Counted from the first letter of the stretch, positions 10,307-22,506 are shown. The stretch: 64,000 bases of DNA from Notamacropus eugenii (GCF_028372415.1 NC_092874.1:61069865-61133864), one strand, 5' to 3'. The notes: generated by a model from the sequence alone, not told the origin. Numbers and translations: made by a program.

Positions 10307-12464
10307 CGATTCTGTCCAGCTACTTATGTGTGTGAACACTGAGTTTCCAATTTGAAATATATTTTTTAGAAATACTTTTTTACAATCTTGCTTCATCACT
10401 TTATAATGAAAGGTGAAGTTCAGTCAGATGCTGGACCAAAGACCCTGGATACTAATCAGTGGTTTAGAGGCAGAGAAAACTATTTTGGTATGTAGATTGG
10501 TTGGCAGTCAGGTAGCCATGGATGTGGGGCTTTGAGCATGAGGTTAGAAAGAGAAGGTAGAAGGCTAGAATAAGACCCTAGAGAACTGTCCAAAAACTTT
10601 CCCTACTAAGACTAGACAGAGCTGAAATAATCTAAGTGAGGAAAATAACATCCCATGGTCAGAGGTCAAAGTTTCAAAGTTAGAGAAATTAAGTAATGCT
10701 TCAGAAAATATTCAGAAAGTTTGATTCAGAGATGAGGTCCAGGACCTGACAATATCCCTGAACAGAGAGGACCCTGAAGGCAGAATGCTACCTTAATATC
10801 TTCCTGGAGACCATGCCCAGAGTGTTAGCTTATCAATGTTTGGACCAGGATGTGACATCTCATGGCAATAAAACCTTATGTATTTGTGATATTTTACATT
10901 ATATTTATTGTATTACCTAAATGTTTCATTTACATTGTAATGATCCATAGTTCTATGTGGACAGTCCCATCAGCACTCCAAATGGAAATCATTCTATAAC
11001 ATAGTAAATGATCTTGATGAATTGGTTAAAAGTTTCATTACTCCAGCATCAAATCAGGAGATGAGACCTTCCAAAATTATAATGACCTCATAATTCTAAT
11101 GATCTATAATGATCATCAGAGAAAATACATACATTACTAAGCCCATACATGCATCCATTCCAATTAAGTAGGACCCATCAGATATTGTGCTATGAGATGC
11201 CTCTGAGAACCCAGAGAACCCAGAACCTTCTCAACACAATGAGACATCAGGTAGCACCTTAGAAAGGATTCTATTTGTGAGGTGTGAAAATAGAAAAAAT
11301 TCATTATCTCAAAGTGAAAAGGAATAATAAAGTTATATAAATTATTAAAGACAAGCTATAGGAATATAATATTTTCAAGAAAAAGGCTGGATCTTGGCAA
11401 AGTTTCAAATTATGTATTTATTATTTCTCATACTGTATATTTTTTGCACATATTTTTCCCACATGCTTTTCTACTCTTTTATTATCTTGTGTGCACCAAT
11501 GGATGACCTGTAATAGTCATTCATATCTCTCATTCTTATGTGCAACTGGATAAGTAGTCTCTCAAAATAAGTCTTCCATATAGACAAATGCTAAAGGTGG
11601 TCAATGAGTGAAGACAAAATGTAGTGGGTTACCCCTGCTTCTAGCATACCTTATTTTCCAAATGTATACACCTTCCATATTATTCAGTAGAACAAAATGC
11701 TGCCTTAAAGGCTCTCGTGTAACAGAATGTGTTCCTTACATGTGTCAAAAAAAAAAATCTTGAAAAACTGAATAGAGTTGAACTGAAGTTGAAGTTGAAT
11801 TGAACTTGTTTGATGACTAACTAATGATTAATATAAAATGGGGAAATAGATTTGTCCACCAAGGGTATCTGCACCAGTCATGGAGGAGATCCAGCAGAGT
11901 CCAAGTTGGAGTAGAAAGCAGGAAGTGTCCACTAATACAATGCTTTGATTAATTGTTTAATCCTAGAATGGGGGATGATCTCCTAAATAAGGTCATAATC
12001 ACTTAAAAGAGGTTGATCTAACAATACACATAGGAAAAACCCAAGCACAGGAAGCATACTACTCATCCAGAAGATAACATGCAGTTTATTAAGGAACCTA
12101 CAAAGATGTATAGGGGCAATTGTATGTACCTGAATTAGATACTGCAAATGAAGAGTGAATTAGACTGAGGACTGACCAGCAGGACTATAATGACTTTATG
12201 AAATTGCCAAACTCATTGGATATCTTCCAATTTCTCCTTGAAACAGAGACCTATCTTTTTAAAATAAATATTCATCTGCTTATATCACATGGCAAAAAGT
12301 CATGGAATGCTATAGTCTCAAAAGGATCCCATTTGAAGATCACCAAAGAAGCAATGGAAAAATGTATTGTGGGTAACATAGTGCAAACAAGAAATTCTCA
12401 AGAACAAAAAGGACAACAAATGTCATTTTAAAAATAGGGGATAGATAGATAGAAGAGGAAAAAA
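10307..12464. other. Unrecognised intergenic DNA
   Basis: No gene or named repeat was recognised over 2.1 kb. The 77-residue frame at 12198-12431 has no recognisable domain and is not called. Confidence 0.45.
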
Positions 12465-12498
12465 AAACATTTATTAGGCATCTATTATGTGCCAGGTA
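12465..12498 (-). repeat. MIR-like SINE, left piece
   Basis: acatttattaggcatctattatgtgccaggta is the reversed 3' end of a MIR/L2-tailed SINE. It is interrupted by the SINE at 12499 and resumes at 12736. Confidence 0.6.
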
Positions 12499-12725
12499 GG
12501 GCAGCTAGATGGCTGAGTAGATAGAGCACTGGGACCAGAGTCAGGAAGATTTTTGTTCAAATCCTGCCTCAGACACTAGCTATGTGACCCTGGGGAAGTC
12601 ACTTAATCTCTATTTACCTTAATCCACTGGAGACAGGAAAGGCAAACCACTCCAGTATGTTGACCAAGAAAACCCCATGGGGTCATGAAGAGTCAGACAT
12701 GGCTGAACAACTGAGTAACGACAAC
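12499..12725 (+). mobile_element. MAR1-like tRNA-derived SINE
   Basis: A near full-length marsupial SINE. The head is gggcagctagatggctgagtag...agagcactgg, followed by the SINE body (gttcaaatcctgcctcagacac, tgtgaccctggggaagtcac). The downstream module is accactccagtat...caagaaaaccccatgg and ends gaacaactgagtaacgacaac. The first part is tRNA-like and carries a degenerate B box; the second is the LINE-derived module thought to recruit an RTE enzyme. Imperfect flanking repeats (atgtgccaggta / atgctaggta) lie at 12487-12498 and 12726-12735. Confidence 0.85.
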
Positions 12726-12735
12726 ATGCTAGGTA

Positions 12736-12787
12736 CTTAATAAGCACTTTATAAATATTATCTCATTTGATCTTCACAACAGCTCTG
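12736..12787 (-). repeat. MIR-like SINE, right piece
   Basis: aagcactttataaatattatctcatttgatcttcacaac continues the MIR started at 12465, now split by the MAR1 insertion. Confidence 0.6.
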
Positions 12788-12952
12788 TGTAATAGGAATT
12801 AAGTATCTTCCTGCCCAATAATAGGCTTCAGATGGGGTTATTAAGGGAAGCTTGATTAGGGGAGGCTCATTTTATATGAAGGCCCATACCTTTTGTTGAT
12901 TGTTAATGATGCACTGGGTCATGAGGGTTGTGCCCTCTGACTCTAAAAAATG

Positions 12953-13023
<71 letters not shown>

Positions 13024-13407
13024 AGATGAGGTTTTACTCTAGGACTCAAATCATTAGAAGAGTATTTGTGTGATTAGACCAGACAAGACTCTGGGACTCT
13101 GGGTGGCCATTAAGGAGCCCCACCTTCCCCAGCCTGGCTTTGAAAACCCAGATGTTGGTCCTTCTCTCTCTGGCAATAATATATGTACTGTCTATAGTCA
13201 GATAGTTGGAAGGCTGTCTGCTGGTCTTTCTGTTTGTATTTTCTCTGAAGTTCAGGGTGCTACTTTTTCCCTTGACCTAAGTGAATATTATGTATGTTTG
13301 ATTAAAGTGATTGTTGATCCCTTAAAATATTTCTTTCCTTTTAGAAGAGCAAATCTTAGAACCTGTACCAGCAGGTTATCCTGGGTACCAGGGTGCTTGC
13401 TGTTATA
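12788..13407 (+). mobile_element. LTR of an endogenous retrovirus-like element (copy 1)
   Basis: About 500 bp is collinear with the solo LTR at 37026-37566. Shared blocks include 'ctctgactctaaaaaatgtata', 'gatgaggttttact', 'agaccagacaagactctgg', 'aacccagatgttggt', 'gattaaagtgattgttga' and 'ttccttttagaa'. The (CA)n at 12956-13020 sits exactly where copy 2 has a TATA-box sequence. The end (tgttata) is decayed from an expected TTACA. No internal viral genes accompany it. Boundaries come from alignment by eye with copy 2; the left edge is the less certain one. Confidence 0.65.
12956..13020. repeat. (CA)n microsatellite inside LTR copy 1
   Basis: About 32 uninterrupted CA units, replacing the TATA-like segment of the LTR. 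Confidence 0.95.
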
Positions 13408-13575
13408 GTCTGCCAGGTAGGTGTTATTATTCTAATTTTCCAGTTGAGGAAACAGAGGCATTCGTAAGTTAAATTACTTGCCCAGGGAGACACAGGAAGT
13501 AAATGGCTGAGGTTGGTTTTGAACTCAGTCCAGGACCCAACACTCTATTTCCTGCACCACTTAGCTACCTCATAT
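13408..13575 (-). repeat. MIR-like SINE
   Basis: Reversed SINE: ggtgttattattctaattttccagttgaggaaac, ttacttgcccaggga, ttttgaactcagtcc and a right edge gcaccacttagctacct. Confidence 0.7.
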
Positions 13576-13919
13576 AATAAAAATAGATGAAGAAGACAGG
13601 CCAGTTATGGCAAAAGTGAAGGATCACTGTACAGCCTCAGTGCCTCATTCATCACATCATAATATCAAGAAAAATTGGTGAAATTCCCCAGATCAGTGGG
13701 TGGTCTCCCTTTGAGGAGTTTGTAGAAGAACACTGGCAAGAATTAAATAGGTTGAGTAGATAAGAGTGGGTTTCAACCTGTATTGTTGGAAGGAAAACCC
13801 AAATTGAAGAGAAAACAGATTGGTTGGAGAGATGGAGTTCTTGAGCATACCTCAATAATGTCTTTGGATCCTTCACCTTGTATAACTCATAATTTGCAAA
13901 TTTATAAAATTATAAAATT

Positions 13920-13998
13920 CATACACAGATGTATACATGTGCGTATACATATATACATGTGTATATATACATATATGCATGTGTGTGTATATATTGTA
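13920..13998. repeat. TA/TATG/CATA-rich microsatellite
   Basis: Imperfect tatacat, gtgtatata and atgtgtg units; the overlapping open frames here are repeat translations. Confidence 0.8.
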
Positions 13999-14339
13999 TA
14001 TAATTCTGTTGCACTCAGGGTTATTTATTATTTTGATTTTTTCCAATATTATCATATTTCATGATTTTGCAGCCATATGTCCCTCTGTCTTAAGTTTTAC
14101 AGCTCATAACTATACCAAAATTTCTGGGATACACCATATATTTATGTAATTATATTCCTATTGTTCTGTTTGCCTTTACTCATCATGAGTACTACAAGAC
14201 AAAATCACTAAATGTTACAAAAAAATATTTTTCTTATTGCTTTTAATAGCATAGGCTTAAATCAATATCCACATAACACTTATGTCTTATTCCCCCTCCC
14301 CCATGCCTGTATCTTCTTTACCCATCTATGTGGCTTTAT

Positions 14340-14535
14340 GAAGGCAAGCATTGTACTCATATTCCACAGACCTGGGTCAAAAGACTGGTTCTGACATTAA
14401 ATATAGTCAAGTGACCTTAGGTGAGTCATTTCATCTCTCTGAGCTTTAGTTCTCTCATCACAAACTAGGTAATATTTTTTTACCTATTTCTTCACAAGTT
14501 ATGAGGAAAGTGCTTTGTTAACCTAACATTATACA
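14340..14535 (+). repeat. MIR-like SINE
   Basis: Sense-strand SINE: ctgggtcaaaagactggttctgac, aagtgaccttaggtgagtcatttc and ctctgagctttagttctctcatc, followed by the degenerate 3' half. Confidence 0.6.
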
Positions 14536-14589
14536 AATGTTAACTTTTAGTTCTATTTTTAGCAAGAATGTAAACAGGTAAGTTTCATT

Positions 14590-14655
14590 TTCTCTCAGTT
14601 CTTAGCACAGTGACTGGTACATTGTAGGTGCTTAATAAATGTTTATTGAGTTACT
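14590..14655 (+). repeat. L2 3'-end fragment or L2-tailed SINE
   Basis: cttagcacagtgactggtac followed by ttaataaatgtttattgagt is the conserved L2 3' terminus. Confidence 0.65.
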
Positions 14656-16227
14656 GGCTAATCAGTTGGCAAAGAAAACATATTAAGAATACACGCAAAT
14701 AAATTAATACTTACAGTTGTTCTAAGAACCTTGGCACACTGTCTTTCCCACTGCTACAGAAATAGAAGGTAATCGGTAGGCTATAGTGATTAGTACACTG
14801 TAAAGCCATATTTAATATTGTCCACCACCATGGCCAAGGAAATTTATCATATAATAAGATAACTTCTGCTAATGAATCTCTGTATTTAGCTAGGGCATGC
14901 CTGAAAACACAAACATAACTGGATGTACACTTGAAGCATTTTCATCTTGATAGAATGGGATAGGATTTGAATTCTAATGCCATGGCTACCAACAAGTCAG
15001 TTTAGCTTCCAGTCATGCCACAATGTGTAATAGCATAGAATTTGTGTATGTATGTTTGTGTGTGTGTGTGTGTATGTGGATTTCAGGAAGATTAGTTGCA
15101 AAATGATTGAGGAGAATAGAAAATAATGGCTTTCCAGATTCATGGATGGATAGTGTTACATAACATCAAAGAGTACTCAGACATTGTGGTAGAATAAAAA
15201 ATAATTTCCCAACTGCAATTTAGTTTATTAGGCTTCTCTCCAACTCAACCAAATAGTCCATGGGATGCAACAAATAAAAACAAAATTCTCTTCTGTCAGC
15301 TTAAAATAATTACCAAGTTACTAGAGTTGAGTAAGCTGTATTTTGTTTTCCCCAAAGTAAGGGAGTTCTTAGGGACCACAAATTTCTTGGTGAAAATCAA
15401 TATAGAAACAATAAACTTGAAACTCATGACAGTTAAAGGATGAAAAAAATAATTGTGCAGAACGGAAACAATAAGCAGGAAAAATGGAAAGCATCGCCAT
15501 GTCTTTGAAATAGGAGCAAAAGCGAAATCAATCCAGAACCTCCTATAGTGTCCATGGCACCATGTATCCTTCTGCTATATTTGTTTTGCTTTGATTTAAG
15601 GAGAGAGACAAACTCTCTAGGAAATCAATAACCAAAATAGGCATAATTGGGTTAGGTAAGTATAAACCAAGTAAGTTTGTAGTTGGCAACATGAGCTTTG
15701 TTATCCAAGTTATTCAGTTAATGAAATATTACAGAATCTTGGTCTGATCTGTTCTGTAAAAGATGTCCCTCTCAGTGATATGAGAGAGGATCATGAAAGG
15801 ATAGATTTTGAGCCAGAAGGAGAGAGAAGACAGGACTATTTTCAATGAACAAGGAGACTACAGAGTCCTTAAATACATTCTCCTCTCCTTCCAAATTTTC
15901 CTTTGCTTTAGCTGTCCTCCTTTCTCCTCTTTTCCTCATTTTCTAGTATTTTGTTTACCTTTTCCCTGACCTTGGTTTCCTTTATTGCCTGCTAAATACT
16001 ATATGAAGTAAAAAAGTCAAAAATAATAATTATAGTAATGGAGAAGAGAGACTAATCCTATCCAAAAGCCTAATCACTCATTATGATGTTTCCACTGGGG
16101 GAAAGAGAGTCCATGAAGTTGTCAGTAAGCTTGATGAGCTTAAAGATATAAAGGATATATTTACTTAAGGTAAGGCAAGTCAGGGGCAGTAGTGGGCAAG
16201 TAATAAGTGGAAACCCAACACCGGACT
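14656..16227. other. Unrecognised intergenic DNA
   Basis: No gene or repeat was named apart from a short (TG)n at about 15043-15078. The rest is AT-rich with no long open frame. Confidence 0.45.
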
Positions 16228-16235
16228 CCCTGACC
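16228..16235. repeat. hAT target-site duplication, left
   Basis: ccctgacc, repeated exactly at 16435-16442. Confidence 0.85.
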
Positions 16236-16434
16236 CAGGGATGGGGAACCTTCGGAACTCAAAGCTATGTGTGGGCTTCTATTTTAGGTCTTTGGGTGCA
16301 CACTTTTGACTAAGTTTTATGGAACAAATATTTTTATTAAGGGGATTTATTCTGTGAAGTTTGGATTCAAAGGATCACATTTGAGGACCTTGTAGGCTAC
16401 GTGAGACCTTCAGGTCACAGGTTCCCTACCCTTG
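16236..16434. mobile_element. Non-autonomous hAT-like DNA transposon
   Basis: A 199-bp element with imperfect terminal inverted repeats: left CAGGGATGGGGAACCT, right AGGTTCCCTACCCTTG. It is flanked by a perfect 8-bp direct repeat, ccctgacc, at 16228-16235 and 16435-16442. The 8-bp duplication and CAGGG-type termini are diagnostic of the hAT superfamily. There is no transposase, so it was moved in trans. The interior resembles marsupial OposCharlie-like elements, but that name is from memory and uncertain. Confidence 0.85.
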
Positions 16435-16442
16435 CCCTGACC
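16435..16442. repeat. hAT target-site duplication, right
   Basis: ccctgacc, exact copy of 16228-16235. Confidence 0.85.
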
Positions 16443-17620
16443 TAATCACCACTAAATATACAAATAATCATGCAGTAATACTCAGAGATACCCAAAGGAA
16501 AACCGTACTATCCTTACTGCTGATAAATTATCACAAGATATCATTCTAATGGGCGAATTTCCAGTTTCTTGAAGAATTGAAACTCCTAGGAAGTAATCTT
16601 GGTAGATTAAAAGACTTGCTGTATCATAGCAAAATTAAGGGAGCAAGTCATCTTTAGAGGAAGAGTGATTGCCACAAGAAAGTTCTCATAGGACACATTA
16701 GAGGTAAAGAGATACAGATAAATGGGTTAAGAAAAAAGACTTATGAATAGAAGGATGTGAAGCTTATGAGGTGACAGAAAGAGATAAAGAAAGAGAATAA
16801 GTCTTTAGCCGACAGACCATCTTGGGGAAAGTACCAAGTTCCACTTTTCAGAGTTGAGGAAAATCAGCAGCCCTATCTAAATGTTATTTGAGGTCTGTCC
16901 CATTATTCCTAACGTATAATGGAAATAGCTAATTACGTCCAAGTTGGGCAGCTGCACGTAACCTTCAGATTAAGATCAGAGTTCAAAGAGAAAAGCAGAT
17001 GTGCAAAACAGAAGCTATGCCAGATGTGTACTTTGGAGTATTAAGAAATTTTTGTTCTGATTAAAAAAACATCTTATTCAATAATTATTTTCCATCTCTC
17101 AGCTATAGAGATGAGATTAATATAAGTATGTCAGCTGGATACTGTTTTTCATAGTATTGTTTTCCCCCCTTTGGGTTGGAATAGAAAGGAAATTGCAGCT
17201 TTGTTAGAGGTCATACAGATTTGCAAAATCTGATCAGACAGCCCTCACAGAATAGATCCAAATAAGATGCTTTAGCCACGGGAGATGACCAAATAATTGT
17301 CTTTCTTCTTTTCAATGGAAGTGAGAGCGATATTATTCAGTCCAGTCTTTTGGATCTTGTTTATTCCATTTGTAGTTTAATTTCAGGGGCCTGGACATCA
17401 GTTTTCCAGGTGATAGCTATTTTTTTTTCAGTGTTGGACTTAGTTTTCTTTTAGGGGATATTGAAAAGAAGCAACTTCCCTTTGAGCCAGGACTAGCCCA
17501 CAGACAAAGCCAAATCTGATTCTCCTAGGGAACTTAATATGTGGCACTAGGAAGCTCTACACTGGGCTTCAACTTCCCATTAGGAAAAAAACAATAGCAT
17601 AAAATCTGAAATTGATTGAG
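16443..17620. other. Unrecognised intergenic DNA
   Basis: No long open frame, RNA gene or nameable repeat was seen. Confidence 0.45.
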
Positions 17621-17624
17621 CATT

Positions 17625-17840
17625 TGAGTGTTTGCTAAGTTCTTTATATTTATTATCTCATGTAATCCTCCTAATAGTCCTATAAACTGGGGATTATTGT
17701 GTCCATTATTTTACAGATAAGGAAAGTGAGGCTGAACTGTAAAAATATCAGATGACTTTCCTAAACAGCATATTTTTGCAGCAAAACTGGAGTCCTACCA
17801 CCCCAACTGCAAGGCCAGCACTCTATTTTATAGACAAATC
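17625..17840 (-). repeat. MIR SINE
   Basis: Reversed MIR: ttatctcatgtaatcctcctaatag, ttttacagataaggaaagtgaggct, then cagcactctatttta. Near full length but divergent. Confidence 0.65.
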
Positions 17841-18039
17841 TTCCTCATCTATTCAAATCCACTTCACATGGACAAAATTTTATTGAAATTTTACCTTTAC
17901 ACATTGAGTATTCAAAATCTCTTATAACAGCTAGCAACTGCATACTGATTTAAAGTTTAGACAACATTGCATATCTATCTACATATATATGAAATAACAT
18001 TAAACATGTGTATGCATGTATGCATGTGGGTATATATGT

Positions 18040-18245
18040 ATGTATACATAGAATCTCCCAATATTTTCTCAGAAACCCTGAGTTAGGTGCTATTTTCATC
18101 TTTGTTTTGTATTCGAGGAAACAGAGTAACAGAATGCAGGATCAAAGGGATTTGTTCATAGTCACATGGTTAGTAAGCACCTGTGACAGAATTTAGACTC
18201 AGATTGCCCTGACTCCAAGTCTACTCTTCTACCTACTGAGGTATG
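18040..18245 (-). repeat. MIR-like SINE
   Basis: Reversed SINE: ggtgctattttcatctttg, tattcgaggaaacagag, agtcacatggttagtaag, ctgactccaagtctactcttctacc. Confidence 0.6.
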
Positions 18246-18599
18246 AGTGAACTATCCAATGTGCTGCCTAATGAACTAAGTCCCTTCTGAACTCAACCCA
18301 ATGGAAATGTAATGACTTTTGGGAAGCTTACATTTATCTCTTCTCCTTTGGAAATAGGTCAGTTGAGGAGGGACAGACATCCAGTGTATATTAAATATGG
18401 TATTGCTATTTACCACTAGAAAGCAAATAGAAAGGAATATCTCTTAATGAAGCCCTTGAATGTCAATACATCAACATATATAATGTGTGCCATAGCCTAC
18501 CCCACTACATGGTGGCATAAGTATGCTGTGGTGTGAAGAGGAAAGTCATCTCCCAAATGGAGAAAATCCTGGCACAGTTCCTAATTTGAACTTCTTTTT

Positions 18600-18822
18600 T
18601 GTTTTTCTGTCTTCCCATGGACCAAATTATCCATTGGACTTTCTTGGCAAAGGTAATGGAGTGGGTTGCCATTTTCTTTTCCAGTGGATTAAAGCATACA
18701 AGGGTTATGTGACTTGCCCAGTGTCATACAGCTAGTAAGTATCTAAGGTCAGACTTGAATTCACATCTTCCTGACTCCAGGCTCAGTGCACTCTGTGCAC
18801 TAAGTCCTCTAACTGCCTCAAT
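18600..18822 (-). mobile_element. MAR1-like SINE
   Basis: Reversed MAR1: ttcttggcaaaggtaatggagtggg and gccattttcttttccag (the LINE-derived module), then gacttgcccagtgtcatacagctag and cttcctgactccaggctcagtgcact (the tRNA-related part). Confidence 0.75.
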
Positions 18823-19609
18823 TGGAACTTCATTTAGATATGGTTAGAATGAGCCAGATAAAGGATTCTGCCTGGCTGAGGTGGGATAAGGTGAGGGGGA
18901 GGTTGTAAGCACCATAAGGAAAAGTAACCTAAGATATTACTTGTGGGGGGACATGGTTCTCTCTAACCCTGTCCCCCTCCACAACCTTCCCCAGGTCATG
19001 GACCAGGAATCCCATTTGATTGCTACCTATGTTGGCTCTCTATTTTAGAGACAGGGTCAAAAGTATAGTTTTCACAAACCTATCCACTGTGATTGAAACT
19101 CCATTTCCTGCAGTGCAACCATCTCACTGGTGAAACCAATTTGTGTCACTGTTAAGAATGACAGCTGATATAATGACATAACAAGAACCATAGTCCCACT
19201 TGAGAATATAGACAGGATGTGAATAATATCAATGAAAATTCCAGCAAGAGATGAGATTAACCTCTTCTCCTAACAGGAGACAATATACAATGTTTGATTG
19301 TCACAAGGGCTTCGTATCTTATCCAAATTATGGATTTATTTAGTTAATTTAGTTTGCGATTTTCTCTGAGGTCTATGTTTTATGGATCATAAAACATTGA
19401 CTGCCTCTAGTGAATTCTATCTTAGCTTTAAGTACAGCCATCTTGGTGCTAGGGGAGCTCTTGAGTGATATAACCATAACCTGTTATTTGAATTGCTGGA
19501 TTAAAAAAATTGTATGATTAAAGGTTTCCTCTTTTCATATGTTTCCGCATGTATGGGGGGAGGCAAAGTAATTAAAATAGAATGGGTTAACTTCATGGTA
19601 AAAAGTTTG
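18823..19609. other. Unrecognised intergenic DNA
   Basis: No gene or nameable repeat was recognised. Confidence 0.4.
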
Positions 19610-19752
19610 GATTCTGTGGAAAAGGAAGGAGAAGAGAGGGCATAGGAGAAGAGGGAAGGAAGGAGGAGGAGAAAAAGTGGAGAGAGGAAAGGAGGAAAGT
19701 GGTGGGAAGGAAAGGAGAAAGTAAGAAGAAAGGGGGGAGGAGGAAGGCGAAG
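19610..19752. repeat. Purine-rich GGAA/GAGG tract
   Basis: An almost pure A/G plus strand (aaggaaggagaagagaggg, ggaggaggagaaaaagtgg). The 85-residue open frame on the other strand is a translation of this tract. Confidence 0.85.
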
Positions 19753-19995
19753 GGACATTTATTAAGTGCTTATTTATACCAGCTAAGCACTTTACAAATG
19801 TCTCATCTGATCCTCACAACAGCCCTGAGAGGTAAGTGCTATTATGATCTCCATTTTACAGTTGAGGAGTCAAAGGCAAAGGCTAAATGACTTGCCCAAC
19901 TTCATACCACTTGGAAGTATCTGAGCTTGGATTTAGACTTAGTTCTTCCTGAATCTAGTCCCAGCAGGCAATCCATTGCACCACTGGGATACCTA
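19752..19995 (-). repeat. MIR-like SINE
   Basis: Reversed SINE, near full length: catttattaagtgctta, agcactttacaaatgtctcatctgatcctcacaac, ttttacagttgaggagtc, gacttgcccaacttcatacca, and cattgcaccactgggatacct. Confidence 0.7.
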
Positions 19996-20023
19996 TCATC
20001 TTGAACCCCTACTTTCTTCAGCC

Positions 20024-20290
20024 TGTTTCCTTATCTGTAAAATTGGGTTCAGTGCCTACTATTCCTATCTCAGAGGGCTGCTGTGAGACACTGTGATAAG
20101 TGGAAAAGACACTCACTCTGGAGTCAGAGGACCAAGATTCAGATTTGACCTTTGAAGTTTGCTGTTTGCATGACCTTGGAAAAATCCCTTTACCTCCCTA
20201 AGTCCCAGTCATCTTTTAACCTCCAAAATGATGAGGCTGAAACAGGTCATCTCCGAGGTTCTTTTTAGCTCTAGATCTACTCTCCTAGGA
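20024..20290 (+). repeat. Two adjacent MIR-like SINE pieces
   Basis: A 3' piece (ccttatctgtaaaattggg, tctcagagggctgctgtgag) at 20024-20088 is followed by a fuller copy from about 20090 (actctggagtcagaggacc, gcatgaccttggaaaaatccc, tgatgaggctgaaacaggtcat). Confidence 0.65.
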
Positions 20291-21329
20291 TAATTAAAAA
20301 ATAATTAGCTAACTGTAATTCAACTTAGAATGACAAAGAGATGGGGGAAAGTAGCTAAGCCACATCAAGGTATTACATGCAAAGTCAATATGGCTAATAT
20401 GGTACAGGTGATTTTGAAACTTACATTATATGATACATAAAGAATATTATTGTTATTGCTGTTGCTGCAATTGAAAGATTATAATACATGGTGCACTCAG
20501 AATTGTCATTTTCAGTATAAAATATCACCACGAGTAGCTCCTGTCTTCATGTAGAGAAAACAAATGCCTGAATTGCCATTAGCAAAGGAAGAATTGCCAT
20601 ATATTAACATCAGCAACTTTGAGTCCTCTTTCCAAACTAATTAAAAGGACAGGTAGCAATGGTTGTTTCTGCTTTTTCCCCCCTAAATTGAAGTTATTCT
20701 TTCAACATTATGTTTTTCTTTGCATAATGAAAGCATAAGATCTTCATCAAAGGTTCAAAGGTTGTATTTGCACATTTCAGAATCAATAAGTTACAACCCA
20801 CTGATGTACATTCCTTCATCTGGTCAAACAGGAAATATACTTCATTAAAAATAAATCCCTAACACATGAAAGTTTTGTTTTTTTATTTGTGTGATATCAA
20901 GGTCCCTAACACGTCACAGACTAAATATCCTTGTAACCTCTCACTTTGAATTCTAATCTATTTTTCATGTGTTTATAATGAGCTTTGAGTTTCACGTGCT
21001 TGTAATTTACTAGTGAAATATGCACATCAACTGAAATCCAAAAAGGAATCACCTTCTGCTGTCTAACAAGACAAATCTGAAGTCACACCATCTCTAGACA
21101 TCACAAGGATGCTTCTCACGAAGGAAGCCATTAGATGATTGTTATTCCAAGTCTACAGAATGAACCAAGAACACTAAGAAATGTAAAAAAATAAAAATAA
21201 AAACACACCTCTGAAGTTTTTTTTAGTGATAGAAAACTTTTTCATGTTGCCCTTTTATGTATTTTTCCACGAATACTTTTGACATGTCATCTGAAGGAAG
21301 CAGGATTTTTTAGTAAACAGTTAGTCATC
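20291..21329. other. Unrecognised intergenic DNA
   Basis: No gene or repeat family was named. Confidence 0.4.
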
Positions 21330-21505
21330 AGCTTGCATGTATATACATGCAAATACATATATGTACTTATACATGTATTATCTGCATACTGAATATTTAT
21401 ATACAAGTATAGTTACATATGAAGTTATGGATAGAATGTGTTTGCATCTCTGTGAATGTATACATATGTATATATGTGTATATACATACATACATACACA
21501 CATAC

Positions 21506-21552
<47 letters not shown>
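21330..21552. repeat. TA/TG/CATA-rich microsatellite
   Basis: Imperfect atacatac and tatatgt units end in a pure (TA)n run at about 21523-21552. Overlapping YIYI-type open frames are translations of it. Confidence 0.9.
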
Positions 21553-21556
<4 letters not shown>

Positions 21557-21598
21557 CTTATCTGGAGATCAGAACAAATCCCTGAACTCAAACATTAA

Positions 21599-21607
21599 AA
21601 TCATATT
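21599..21607. repeat. Target-site duplication of HAL1 copy C, left
   Basis: aatcatatt, repeated at 24253-24261. Confidence 0.7.
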
Positions 21608-22457
21608 TATTTTATTTTTTCCTATTTATTTATTTTTAGTTTTCAAAATTCATTTCCATAAGATTTTGAGTTTCAAATTTTCTCCCCATTTCTCTCCTCC
21701 CCCTACTCCAAAACACTGTGCATTCTGATTACCCCTTCCCCTAATCTACCCTCTATTCTATCACATCCCCACCCTTCCCTTATCCCCATCTTCTCTCTTT
21801 TCTTGAAGGCCAAGATAGATTTCTACACCCCATTACCTGTATTTCTTATTTCTCAGCTACATGCAAAAGCAATTCTCAATATTTGTTCCTAAGAATTTGA
21901 GTTCCAACTTCTCTCCCTTCCTCCCTCCCCATCCATCCCCACTGAGAAGGCAAGCAATTCAATATAGGCTATATATGTGTAGTTTTGCTAAAGATTTCCA
22001 TAATAGTTATGCTGTGAAAGACTAACTACATTTTCCTCCATCCTATCCTGCTCCCCCCATTTATTCTATTCTCTCTTTTGACCTTATCCCTACCCAAAAG
22101 TGTTTACTTCTAATTACCCCCCACCTCTCATTTGCCCCACTTCTATCATGTACTCCACACCCCACTTATCCACTTTTCTCCTACTTTTCTATAGTGTAAG
22201 ATAGATTTTCATACCAAATTGAGTGGGCATCTTATTCCCTCCTTAAGCCAAATGTGATGAGAATAAGCTTCACTTTTTCCCTCTCATCTCCCCATTTTCC
22301 CCTCCATTGAAAAAGTTTTTTCTTATCTTTTTAAGAGAGATAATTTGCCCCATTCCATTTCTCTCTTTCTCCTCCCAATAAATTTCTCTCTCACCCTTTA
22401 ATTTTATTTTTTCAGATTTCATTTGTTCTTATTCGACTCACTCTGTGCCTTCTGTCT

Positions 22458-22462
22458 ATGTG

Positions 22463-22504
<42 letters not shown>
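22458..22504. repeat. (TG)n microsatellite
   Basis: About 20 TG units in the 3' UTR of HAL1 copy C, at the position corresponding to the (AC)n of copy B on the opposite strand. Confidence 0.9.

Positions 22505-22506
<2 letters not shown>

Noticed and set aside
12499..12600. tRNA gene
   Set aside because: The tRNA-like head and degenerate B box belong to a MAR1 SINE; no cloverleaf with a proper anticodon arm could be drawn.
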